From contig CAMYJP010000002.1 of the NCBI GenBank assembly GCA_947258675.1, positions 1 through 35,890 on the forward strand: a stretch of DNA of 35,890 nucleotides, in the 5' to 3' direction. The DNA comes from an uncultured Desulfobulbaceae bacterium (GTDB taxonomy: Bacteria; Desulfobacterota; Desulfobulbia; Desulfobulbales; BM004). Of this stretch, positions 1 to 7,530 are shown piece by piece; the first letter of the stretch is position 1; the number at the start of each line of letters is the position of its first letter. The translations under genes and the position numbers were made by a program. Below the pieces are notes generated by a model, which was given only the letters and a program-made list of their open reading frames with translations, was not told the origin of the DNA and did no database searches.

Positions 1-1895
1 GACCACAATCGATACTGGTGGTTTACCTGTCCGGAAAGGTGCTCCTTTATTTTTTTATCTACAAAATTGGTATTAAATAGCCCTTCTCTTTTTAACCGCT
101 CGGCGGAGAGATAATCCAAAAGTAGATCTTTTAGCTCAAAACGCAGCCAATGGTCAATCGGAACACCGAATCCCATTTTCGGACGCTCAAATAGACTCAC
201 AGGTAAATATCTGCCCAGCAGTTTTTTAAGAAGGTATTTGCCGGTTCCATTGCGGTATTTAAAATGCTCCGGCAAGCCGGCTGTAAATTCAACCACCCGA
301 TGATCCAGTAAGGGCACCCGGATTTCCAGGCTGTTCGCCATACTGGCTCTGTCCACTTTTGTCAGCATGGCATCGGGCAGATATGTTTTCTGGTCGACTC
401 TCATAAGGCGCGATAGCAAGGGCCAGTCAGCGGTTTCCTTAAATACTTCCTCATACTTACTGTGTGGAAGCTCTCGAGCAGCAATACTTGAAATCTCATT
501 TTCCGACCACAGACATATGGTCATTCGGTACAGCTCGGAAATCCGGGTCTGTTCCATCAGTTTTAGCAATTTTTGCCATTTATCCGGAAAATTGGCCATC
601 CGTAAGCGTTGAGGCAAAAAATTATGTAAAGGAAGATAACAATTTTCAACCCAGGTTGGTGGAATGAATCCTAAAATTTTTGCCATGGCTTTTTTTACCG
701 GCAAGGGAAACCGATGAAATCCCTCTGCCATCGATTTGGTGGTCCAATACCGGACATATCCGCAAAACTGTTCATCTCCACCGTCCCCGGAAAGAGCTAC
801 GGTAACTTGTTGACGGGTCAGATGGCTCACCAGGAAAGTTGGAATCGCTGAAGAATCGGCAAATGGTTCATCGTAAAAATCCGGCAATCGGGGAATGACA
901 TCCAGGGCATCATTGGCAGTAACATATAACTCGGTGTGCTCCGTCTTGAGATGTTTTGCAACCCTGGCGGCCCATGGGGCCTCATTATACCCTTTTTCTT
1001 TAAACCCAATACTAAACGTTCTGGCCGGGGTTGCGCTGATTTTTTGCATCAATGCAACAATCACCGAAGAGTCAATCCCTCCGCTAAGAAGCGCACCAAG
1101 GGGAACATCGCTGATCAGCCGGTCGGATACAGCTGCCGTCAGCAAATCATCCAGACGTTGCAGTTGATCTTCTTCGCTTTTTCCCGGCTCCGTCTGAGTC
1201 CGTGAGATCTCTGGCAGTCTCCAGTATTCTTTTGTTCTAACCGTATTGCCGTCATATACCAAAAAATGTCCCGGCAATAATTTATAGGTGTTTTTAAAAA
1301 TAGTTCCCGGTGCGGGGATATACTGATAGTGGAGAAATAGGGGAATGGAATCAGGGTTAACGTCTTTAACAAAATTTCCAAACTCCATGAGCGCTTTAAG
1401 CTCTGAAGAAAAGATTAAAAGACCCTCACTCTCATTTAAATAATAATAGAGCGGTTTTATGCCCAGACGATCCCTTGCCAGAAAAAGAGTCTGATTGCGG
1501 CTATCCCAGATCGCAAATGCAAACATGCCGACAAATTTCTCCAGGCATTCAGGGCCCCATTGCAAATAGGCTTTCAGCACAACTTCCGTGTCCGTAGCGC
1601 TTTTAAACCGATGTCCGCAGTCTTCAAGAATTTTACGAATCTTTTTGAAATTGTATATTTCACCGTTATAGCAAATACACACCTTGCTATCATCGCTTTT
1701 CATGGGCTGATGCCCCGCACTGGAAAGATCGATGATCGACAGTCTGCGGTGGGCCAATCCGACACCGGTGTTCTCTTCATAAAAAAGACCCGAATCATCA
1801 GGTCCGCGATGGGAGAGGCACTTAGAAGCTTCGGGAAGTCGTTCCTTTAAACTTCGGAAATCATTCTTGGATCTAAAACCGACGATACCGCACAT
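1..1895 (-). CDS. asnB: AsnB-like glutamine-dependent amidotransferase, 3' end cut by window edge
   Basis: The frame is open from ATG 1895 to the window edge (631 codons, no stop). The N-terminus MCGIVGF puts the glutaminase nucleophile Cys at position 2. The Ntn-hydrolase domain keeps HRRLSIIDLS and an intact NGEIYN. The C-terminal ATP-pyrophosphatase domain has LLSGGIDSS, then SGDGGDEQF and the IRVPLLDHRVVEF stretch. The last visible residues (GQVNHQYRLW) match the normal family end, so only about 10-20 residues are missing. The family transfers glutamine ammonia to a carboxylate activated by AMP. In polysaccharide loci such enzymes (P. aeruginosa WbpS, for example) can amidate uronic acids; that role is inferred from context here. 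It is the most downstream gene seen, 100 bp after a GT4 gene. A second, divergent copy lies at 24686-26581. Confidence 0.93.
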   Translation of the reverse strand, partial: MCGIVGFRSKNDFRSLKERLPEASKCLSHRGPDDSGLFYEENTGVGLAHRRLSIIDLSSAGHQPMKSDDSKVCICYNGEIYNFKKIRKILEDCGHRFKSATDTEVVLKAYLQWGPECLEKFVGMFAFAIWDSRNQTLFLARDRLGIKPLYYYLNESEGLLIFSSELKALMEFGNFVKDVNPDSIPLFLHYQYIPAPGTIFKNTYKLLPGHFLVYDGNTVRTKEYWRLPEISRTQTEPGKSEEDQLQRLDDLLTAAVSDRLISDVPLGALLSGGIDSSVIVALMQKISATPARTFSIGFKEKGYNEAPWAARVAKHLKTEHTELYVTANDALDVIPRLPDFYDEPFADSSAIPTFLVSHLTRQQVTVALSGDGGDEQFCGYVRYWTTKSMAEGFHRFPLPVKKAMAKILGFIPPTWVENCYLPLHNFLPQRLRMANFPDKWQKLLKLMEQTRISELYRMTICLWSENEISSIAARELPHSKYEEVFKETADWPLLSRLMRVDQKTYLPDAMLTKVDRASMANSLEIRVPLLDHRVVEFTAGLPEHFKYRNGTGKYLLKKLLGRYLPVSLFERPKMGFGVPIDHWLRFELKDLLLDYLSAERLKREGLFNTNFVDKKIKEHLSGQVNHQYRLW

Positions 1896-1995
1896 GGGTT
1901 CAGTTCGTTTTTTTTACCACTGCATTTTTAAGCTTTATTTTAAAATTCTACAATGCCTGAATTCGAAATTCCTAAACTATACATTCAGTCACCGT

Positions 1996-3183
1996 TCATC
2001 CGGGTTTCTTTTGGGAAAAGCTAAAATCATACAATTTTATGTACTCATCAACCATGCGTTTATAAGAAAAATTTTGTTTTACCCTGTGTCTTCCGGTTTC
2101 ACCCCATTCTCCCGCTTTAATAGGATCATTTAGGAGATCGATTATTTTTAAAGCTAATTCTTCCGGTTGCTTCGGTGGTACCAGCCAGCCGGTTTGGCCG
2201 TCAATTATCGCTTCGGGGTTCCCGCCGACTCGAGTGGCCACCACCGGCAGACCGGCGGCCATGGATTCCAGAACAACATTTGAAAATCCCTCTTCATGGG
2301 AGGGTAAAACCGATATATCACTGGCGGCCATCAGATCGGAGATATCATCCCTGCGGTCCATAAAGAGAATATGGTTCACAATCCCTAATTTCTGAGCCAG
2401 TTTAACAAGATTGCTTCGAACTCCCCTGTCCTCGCCGACAAGAAGGAACAGATTGTCCGGCAATTGTTCGCTAACCAAGGCAGCCGCCTTGAGAAGATCG
2501 ATATGACCTTTATAAGGAATAAGGTTGGCTAAGGTAATAATTATTTTCTTATCAGGATCTAAATGCAGCGCCTCACGAATTTTTCTTCTTTTAAAGTTTC
2601 CAGAAGCAAATTCAGTTAGTTTCACGCCATTGTAAATCAATCGAATTTTGTCGGCATTTCCCCGATCACGCTTGATGGTATCCTCACCCACCGCTTTGGA
2701 ATTTACGGTTACCCAGTTGCTCAACCGGAAAGAGGCAATATCAAAAATTCGTGAGCCCCGGTAACGATCCTGGTGGGTTCCCAGCGCACGTTTGCTAGTG
2801 ATAATCAGCGGAACTTTTAAAATGCGGCCGGCAACGGATCCCATAAAATTTGTAAGCGGCAAATAGGCATGAATTATATCCGGCCGAATTTTCCGAATTA
2901 CCCGGCATAACCGGAGCTGGGCGCGAAGCAATAACAATGTTTTTGCGATAGCTGATTTTTCCGAAAGATAGCCGCCATCATAAATCTTAACATTCGTTGT
3001 TCTCAAAAAATTCTTTATTGGTCCGAAAGGTTGCAGGACAAACAAGTGACAGTTAAAGTTCAATTGATCAAGATGCTTAATCAGCAAAGCCATCTGCTTT
3101 TCGGACCCACCAAGTACCAATGAACCGACAGCGAATAAAATTATCGGATTGGCAGAATTTATTCCGGTGTTTTCTTGATTCAT
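1996..3183 (-). CDS. Glycosyltransferase family 4 (GT-B fold)
   Basis: 395 aa, ATG start. A retaining GT4 enzyme expected to add a sugar from a nucleotide donor to the lipid-linked repeat unit at the cytoplasmic face of the membrane. The N-terminal acceptor domain carries the glycine-rich GSLVLGGSEKQ loop. The C-terminal donor domain has IITLANLIPYKGHIDLLKA and the E-x7-E signature in EEGFSNVVLESMAAGLPVVAT, followed by VGGNPEAI. Length is typical of the family. Its ATG abuts the TAA of the upstream GT4 gene (TAAATG), which implies translational coupling. Donor and linkage cannot be read from sequence. It sits at the end of a MurJ-GT4-GT4-AsnB run. Confidence 0.92.
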   Translation of the reverse strand: MNQENTGINSANPIILFAVGSLVLGGSEKQMALLIKHLDQLNFNCHLFVLQPFGPIKNFLRTTNVKIYDGGYLSEKSAIAKTLLLLRAQLRLCRVIRKIRPDIIHAYLPLTNFMGSVAGRILKVPLIITSKRALGTHQDRYRGSRIFDIASFRLSNWVTVNSKAVGEDTIKRDRGNADKIRLIYNGVKLTEFASGNFKRRKIREALHLDPDKKIIITLANLIPYKGHIDLLKAAALVSEQLPDNLFLLVGEDRGVRSNLVKLAQKLGIVNHILFMDRRDDISDLMAASDISVLPSHEEGFSNVVLESMAAGLPVVATRVGGNPEAIIDGQTGWLVPPKQPEELALKIIDLLNDPIKAGEWGETGRHRVKQNFSYKRMVDEYIKLYDFSFSQKKPG

Positions 3184-4260
3184 TTAGTTTTGAGCTGTTA
3201 AAATCTTTTCTATTATTTTATCCCATTTACTCATAATAGAATCGATATTTAAGCGATCACTTATTTTCATAGCTTCTTTGCCTATCCTTCGCCTTTCTTC
3301 CGGATTATTGATTAAAAAGTCAATTTTTGCAGAAAGAGCATTAATATCTCCATTTTTTACCAAATAACCATCGACTTTATCTGTAATAATCTCATTCGGC
3401 CCGGCAATGCAATCAAAGCTGATACATGCACAGCCATAAGCCATGGCTTCGCAAAGTACATTCGGAAAGCCCTCAGTTCTTGAAGATAACACAAAAATAG
3501 AAGATTTTTGATACCATTTTTCTATCGCTTTTGTTCTTCCGGGCATGCTGATGAAATCTTCTAAATTTAGATCGTATATTAATTTTTCTAAATTGTTCCT
3601 CTCGCTTCCTTCACCAATAATAGCTAATTTCCAATCCTTCCGGTCCAAATGTGAAAATGCTTTAATTAATCTGTCAAATCCTTTTTGCCGATTGAGCCTG
3701 CCAACTGCTAAAATAGTTTTTTCTTCTCTATTAGTGTTTAGAATCATTTCTTTTAAAGTTAACGGATTATTTATAACAAAAGTATTTGATAAACGATGAT
3801 ACTTTTCTTTATCGTACCTTGTTTGTACAATAAGCGCATTTGAAAATCTATATACTGATTTTCTCAAACTTACCCATAGCCGCGATTTTAAAAAATCATA
3901 ACTAATTCTCTCGGCTATAATTATTGGTTTATTGATAATCCTACAGCTGATAGTTGATAGAATATTGGTTTCAGTCATAAAACTTATTACGATATCTGGA
4001 TCTATTTCTATTAGTTTTTTTCTAATAATTTTTATTCTTGTAATATTGTTGGCTAGGCCATTAAGTACAGAAGCTGAATTTTTTAATAATGACAATGGTT
4101 CGATTTTGATACCGTCTTCCAGCAAGTAAAAAGGAGTTGAGTTATCAAGTGTAATGACTATTATGCTGTAATTTTTCCGAGCCCAATAATTAGCCATTAA
4201 ACTCAAAACCTTCTCTGCCCCGCCACTACCTAATGACGAAATTATGAATGCTATTTTCAC
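3184..4260 (-). CDS. Glycosyltransferase family 4, AmsD/EpsF-like
   Basis: 358 aa GT4 enzyme. The start is GTG at 4260; its GTGA overlaps the TGA of the MurJ-like gene by 4 bp, so the two are translationally coupled. The N-terminus MKIAFIISSLGSGGAEKVL is the typical first strand and Gly-rich loop. The donor domain has ILAVGRLNRQKGFDRLI and SSRTEGFPNVLCEAMAYGCACISFD followed by GPNEII. This pattern resembles the AmsD/EpsF group, often N-acetylhexosamine or galactosyl transferases in exopolysaccharide loci; the exact donor is not determinable. The gene is markedly more AT-rich than the flanking GT4 and MurJ genes, which may indicate a separate origin. Confidence 0.9.
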   Translation of the reverse strand: MKIAFIISSLGSGGAEKVLSLMANYWARKNYSIIVITLDNSTPFYLLEDGIKIEPLSLLKNSASVLNGLANNITRIKIIRKKLIEIDPDIVISFMTETNILSTISCRIINKPIIIAERISYDFLKSRLWVSLRKSVYRFSNALIVQTRYDKEKYHRLSNTFVINNPLTLKEMILNTNREEKTILAVGRLNRQKGFDRLIKAFSHLDRKDWKLAIIGEGSERNNLEKLIYDLNLEDFISMPGRTKAIEKWYQKSSIFVLSSRTEGFPNVLCEAMAYGCACISFDCIAGPNEIITDKVDGYLVKNGDINALSAKIDFLINNPEERRRIGKEAMKISDRLNIDSIMSKWDKIIEKILTAQN

Positions 4261-5588
4261 ATCCGTTCTTCCTGTAGTATTTGTCTATTCGCAAAGTAAA
4301 CAAGGAATAGAAATGAGATCAAATAGACAAATGATGTCGACAGTGCGATACCTTTAAGCCCAAAATAATGAATAAAAAGAATGTTAAAGCCGATATTAAC
4401 AACTAAATTGATAGCCGCCCCCCACATCAGGATGTGATTTGCACGCAAAGAGGATATAAGACGAACAACAACAATGCCGGCAACATAGAAAGGAATCTGG
4501 CAAGCAAAATAAGCCTGAACCGGTGAAACAATAGCTGTATCTTCTGTTGTGAAAGATCCACGTTGGAATATAATATTTACGACTGAATCAGAGAATGTAT
4601 AAATTAATATTGCTGCCGGAATACCGACGGCAAAAATTATGCTCAGATAAAATTTAATGGTGCTCCGAATATTTTTCCAATCCTTTTCCGCAACCATTCT
4701 TGCAAAATAGGGCAGCACCGCTGTGCCGATGGCCGTTGTAGCCAGGGTCATCACTGCGGCTATGATTTTATTTCCATAGTTAAGCGCAGCAACGCTGCCG
4801 GGGGCAAGGGCTGCAGCCATGCCTTTGTCAACTATTTCGGTGCTTCCCATAATAATGGATCCGGCAATCATCGGAAGAAACTGCCCGATGACAATCCGCA
4901 GATCAGGATCAAACTGGATCAGGCGCGGCCTCAAAGAAAATTTTCGTTTAATGATAGCTCCGCCAATAAAGAAAGCTTCCAAACCAAATCCCAGTATCGT
5001 GCCGATGACAAGTGCATAAATACCCAGGGAGGTACCGACGGTAAGAATAAAAAAAATCGCAAACAAAGGGCCTAAAATCGGAAGAATAGCAGCCAGGGCG
5101 AAGCAATCCAGCGCATTCAATACCCCGGCACAAATTGTTGAAAGGCCTTTGAGTAAAATTATCGGCGCCAGAGCATACAGGATTATCTGAGCTAATTTAA
5201 ATTTTTCAGGTGAAAATCCGGAACATAAGGCAGGCAGGTAAAGAGGGGTAAAAACGATAAGGATAACAGATAGGATAAGGCCAAAGAAAAGAAACCCGGT
5301 TATAACACCGCTTAAAACTTTCTGAGCACCGGCAAGTCCTCGATTTCTATAGACACGAATGAAAGTGGGCAAAAAAGAAGCCGAAAGAGATCCGGCCAGT
5401 ATGTTAACGATAAAGGTTGGCACAAGCAGCGCTATCAAAAATGCGTCAAGCGCATCACCGGTGCCAAACCAGGCGGCTACAGTGAGTTCTTTGGCAAAGC
5501 CGCCAATTTGAGTCAGAATTGTGAAAAAGCCGACAATCGCGGCTGCACTCAATATTTTATTTCTAACTGTATGGTACCCTAACTCCAA
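4257..5588 (-). CDS. murJ: MurJ/MviN-family lipid-linked oligosaccharide flippase
   Basis: 443 aa polytopic inner-membrane protein of the MOP superfamily, MurJ/MviN branch. The N-terminus shows the hallmark GGFAKELTVAAWFGTGDALDAFLIALLVPTF, and later PYFARMVAEKDW and the IIFQRGSFTTEDT motif. About 12 hydrophobic segments are visible, fewer than the 14 of canonical MurJ (about 510 aa), as is common for paralogues in polysaccharide loci. The start is TTG at 5588, chosen because GAGGA lies six bases upstream. MurJ flips lipid II; this copy, between a Wzy-like gene and two GT4 genes, more likely flips a polysaccharide intermediate. A separate Wzx-type flippase lies at 20644-22302. Confidence 0.9.
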   Translation of the reverse strand: MELGYHTVRNKILSAAAIVGFFTILTQIGGFAKELTVAAWFGTGDALDAFLIALLVPTFIVNILAGSLSASFLPTFIRVYRNRGLAGAQKVLSGVITGFLFFGLILSVILIVFTPLYLPALCSGFSPEKFKLAQIILYALAPIILLKGLSTICAGVLNALDCFALAAILPILGPLFAIFFILTVGTSLGIYALVIGTILGFGLEAFFIGGAIIKRKFSLRPRLIQFDPDLRIVIGQFLPMIAGSIIMGSTEIVDKGMAAALAPGSVAALNYGNKIIAAVMTLATTAIGTAVLPYFARMVAEKDWKNIRSTIKFYLSIIFAVGIPAAILIYTFSDSVVNIIFQRGSFTTEDTAIVSPVQAYFACQIPFYVAGIVVVRLISSLRANHILMWGAAINLVVNIGFNILFIHYFGLKGIALSTSFVYLISFLFLVYFANRQILQEERM

Positions 5589-5690
5589 GTAAAGTCCTCA
5601 TTTACTATAGTCTCCAGACAGATTCACCCTACACAACACTTCAGTGCTGGTTTACTGTAAAGGTCATTTTGATTTTAATCTAAACTAAAA

Positions 5691-5722
5691 TAAACTTTGC
5701 GTTCTTTGGGCCTCTGCGGTGA
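5691..5722. repeat. Repeat-like intergenic motif, TTTGCG...CTCTGCGGTGA type
   Basis: Contains the paired blocks CTTTGCGTTCTTTG and CCTCTGCGGTGA. I recall near-identical text in spacers of many unrelated bacterial genomes, often with a partner motif like the one at 5793. Only one copy of each occurs here, so repeat status rests on that recollection. Confidence 0.35.
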
Positions 5723-5792
5723 TTACTTCTTTTTGCTATAGAGGACCGATATACATATTCATTTTTAGAGGTATTATTACCACTCAGTGAAA

Positions 5793-5816
5793 TTCCGTGT
5801 TCGTCCGTGGTGAACG
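5793..5816. repeat. Repeat-like intergenic motif, TCCGTGTTCGTCCGTGG type
   Basis: The block TTCCGTGTTCGTCCGTGG holds an internal direct repeat of (T/G)TCCGTG. It lies just after the stop codon of the Wzy-like gene, about 70 bp from the 5691 motif. The two motif types together resemble a dispersed spacer element; this is not verifiable within one window. Confidence 0.35.
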
Positions 5817-5822
5817 TTTAAC

Positions 5823-7112
5823 TTATTCGGCAGCTTCAAAACCGGCAATAATACCTGCAAAGTACCATTTGAAATATTCGGTGCTCAAATCAGTGTGGAG
5901 GGAAGAAAACAGGAAGAAAAAGAGTAAGGAAAGAGGATAAAAAAGAAATGTCATACGGTTATCAATTGCCAATTGCCTGTAGATTAAAAAAGCGCTTTTA
6001 AAAATTAGTCCGAATAAAATCGCAAACACGCCAAATCCCGCAATACCCGTTTCGGCTAACAGTTCCAGGATTATGTTGTGGGGATGAACATAATTTCGAT
6101 CTAATATTTTATCATGATATGATATACCAAGACCCGAGCCCAAGGCAGGATTCTTTTTGAAAATACTTAATGCATCTTCCCAAATTCGAATCCTGTCAAC
6201 AGAGATATAAGAAGATGAATCATTTGATATTACATATCTTATTACATTTTTAGCGTCTTCAAATGCCTTGACCTGTCTTGTTTTTATGGATTTATTTAAA
6301 CTGGGGAGCAGGATAAAAGAGACTATTATTACAAAACACACTATAGTTATGGGATATATTTTTTTCAGCTTGATGCGAGAATAGTAAAACAGATAAATCA
6401 CAAATGAAATTAAAAAACCGAAAAAAGCGGCCCTGGTCCCTGAATAAAATCCAATAATAAAACAGGCTAATAAAAGAGTTAATACGGATATTCTCGCTAT
6501 TAATTTCATCGATGAATCCAATTTAAATAAAACACACAACGTAAAAAAATAAAATAATGTGCCTATTTGCGCATTGTTAATTCCTGGTAATCTAAACCGT
6601 CGATTCAAATTAGGCCACTGCTGATAGATCGCGTAAACTAAAAATCCAACTAAAAATACGATCCATATAATGTTAAACCGCTTGGACCTTGCGATGGACA
6701 TGCTCGAAATGGTTCCCAGGCAAAAGCCAAAGAGACACCAAGCGATGAAAAATTTAAGACTTTCTCTTGTTGACTCAATGTGGATGTGTTTGACGCTCGA
6801 TATAAAAACTATCGAAGCAAACAATATCATACACAATAGGATCCATTTGCTTCTCTTTAGGGCTTGAATTCCATGAATTTTGGAATATATCGCTCCGGCC
6901 AGTAAACCGGGGCCCAATAAAACGATTAATGTTCGAACAAAATTGGGTGCTAACTTTATATACTCCCCTATGATTAGAAAAATAACTGGGGACAACATTG
7001 TGTATACGAGTAAAACATCAGCGATTCCGAGAGTGTAATTCTCAGCAAATTTTATTTTATTACTTGGGGACTTCGTCATAATATCTGGATTGCGAATTTC
7101 CGAGACATTCAA
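5823..7112 (-). CDS. O-antigen polymerase/ligase (Wzy_C family), copy 1
   Basis: 429 aa integral membrane protein with about 11-12 hydrophobic segments. The Wzy_C/WaaL signature is clear: SGTRAAFFGFLISF followed by a large periplasmic loop with RIRIWEDALSIFKKNPALGSGLG and HPHNIILELLAETGIAGF, where the conserved Arg and His are expected to act on undecaprenyl-diphosphate-linked glycan. The family includes both polymerases and ligases and cannot be split by eye. The longest frame begins at TTG 7112 with no Shine-Dalgarno sequence; ATG 7079 (codon 12) is a reasonable alternative. The gene is preceded by a terminator and a 393-bp spacer, so it may have its own promoter. A second Wzy_C protein is at 19297-20589. 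Confidence 0.88.
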   Translation of the reverse strand: MNVSEIRNPDIMTKSPSNKIKFAENYTLGIADVLLVYTMLSPVIFLIIGEYIKLAPNFVRTLIVLLGPGLLAGAIYSKIHGIQALKRSKWILLCMILFASIVFISSVKHIHIESTRESLKFFIAWCLFGFCLGTISSMSIARSKRFNIIWIVFLVGFLVYAIYQQWPNLNRRFRLPGINNAQIGTLFYFFTLCVLFKLDSSMKLIARISVLTLLLACFIIGFYSGTRAAFFGFLISFVIYLFYYSRIKLKKIYPITIVCFVIIVSFILLPSLNKSIKTRQVKAFEDAKNVIRYVISNDSSSYISVDRIRIWEDALSIFKKNPALGSGLGISYHDKILDRNYVHPHNIILELLAETGIAGFGVFAILFGLIFKSAFLIYRQLAIDNRMTFLFYPLSLLFFFLFSSLHTDLSTEYFKWYFAGIIAGFEAAE

Positions 7113-7156
7113 TTATTTCGCGACAGAACGCAGTTAATCAATTACATATCGAAGCT

Positions 7157-7202
7157 ATAAAAAATAGAAAAAGCCAAGTCACTTCGGAAACTGGCTAGGC
7201 TT
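7157..7202 (-). terminator. Rho-independent terminator
   Basis: On the minus strand AAGCC pairs with GGCTT, with inner AGT/ACT (alternatively GCCAGT/ACTTGGC), around a TTCCGAAGTG loop. It is followed at once by TTTTTCTATTTTTT. It lies about 300 nt past the dehydratase stop and 45 nt before the Wzy-like start, so it would end or attenuate read-through into that gene. Confidence 0.7.
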
Positions 7203-7355
7203 GGATTTGAATATTATGTTGCTAAAAATTATCGGGAAGGTTGCATTACCCTCCGGAGCACTGTGAGTTTTTTGCTTCACAATTATATTTTTTTATCAAC
7301 TGGAGAATACTTTATTTGTGCTCTTGGCGTCTGTTCTTATATATTCATTGACAAT

Positions 7356-7396
7356 AGTCCGATAATATCCCATATTCGACCGGACCGTATCGGACT
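7356..7396. repeat. Inverted repeat with 9-bp perfect arms
   Basis: AGTCCGATA (7356-7364) is perfectly complementary to TATCGGACT (7388-7396), with a 23-nt spacer rich in CCGG. No T-run follows on the minus strand, so it is more likely an RNA-stabilising hairpin or a protein site than a terminator. A direct repeat GACTTTAA GACTTTAA follows immediately. Confidence 0.6.
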
Positions 7397-7435
7397 TTAA
7401 GACTTTAAATCGATTGATCCATAATATCCTTAAAA

Positions 7436-7459
7436 GCGAAGAAGCATGTGGCGCTTCGC
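7436..7459 (-). terminator. Weak terminator-like hairpin after the dehydratase gene
   Basis: On the minus strand GCGAAG pairs with CTTCGC (7454-7459 and 7436-7441), followed by TTTTAAGG. It lies 47 nt past the TAG stop of the dehydratase gene. The short T-run makes it a weak terminator at best. Confidence 0.35.
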
Positions 7460-7496
7460 CTAAATATCTGCCTTGCGTCTTGATTGTCGTGCCATA

Positions 7497-7530
7497 GTCC
7501 CGCTACTATCGGGACGAGGGCGGATGCCCT
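7497..7530. repeat. Double palindrome spanning the dehydratase stop codon
   Basis: GTCCCG (7497-7502) pairs with CGGGAC (7510-7515) around a 7-nt loop that contains the TAG stop codon (7506-7508). One base away, AGGGC (7517-7521) pairs with GCCCT (7526-7530). The second hairpin encodes part of the protein's odd Gly-His-Pro-Pro C-terminus, as if a REP-like element had inserted at the gene end. Confidence 0.55.

Larger units (their letters stand above)
5589..5822. other. Spacer with low-complexity and repeat-like motifs
   Basis: 234 bp between the second Wzy-like gene and the MurJ-like gene. No credible ORF and no clear rho-independent terminator were seen. It contains two short stretches that look like dispersed intergenic repeats (listed separately) and the ribosome binding site GAGGA of the MurJ-like gene at its left end. 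Confidence 0.5.
7113..7505. other. 393-bp structured spacer, no gene
   Basis: No credible ORF on either strand. Read along the minus strand, after the dehydratase stop codon it holds a hairpin pair at the stop, a hairpin at 7436-7459, a 9-bp-arm inverted repeat at 7356-7396, a GGAGG/CCTTCC element at 7235-7254 next to the palindrome CTCCGGAG, and a terminator at 7157-7202. This density of structure suggests a 3' UTR or a leader RNA for the downstream Wzy-like gene. Confidence 0.55.

Noticed and set aside
7150..7260. Possible c-di-GMP-I (GEMM) or other known riboswitch in the spacer
   Set aside because: The GGAGGGTAATGCAACC element does not carry the conserved GEMM sequences or a recognisable known aptamer core; kept only as an unnamed structured region.
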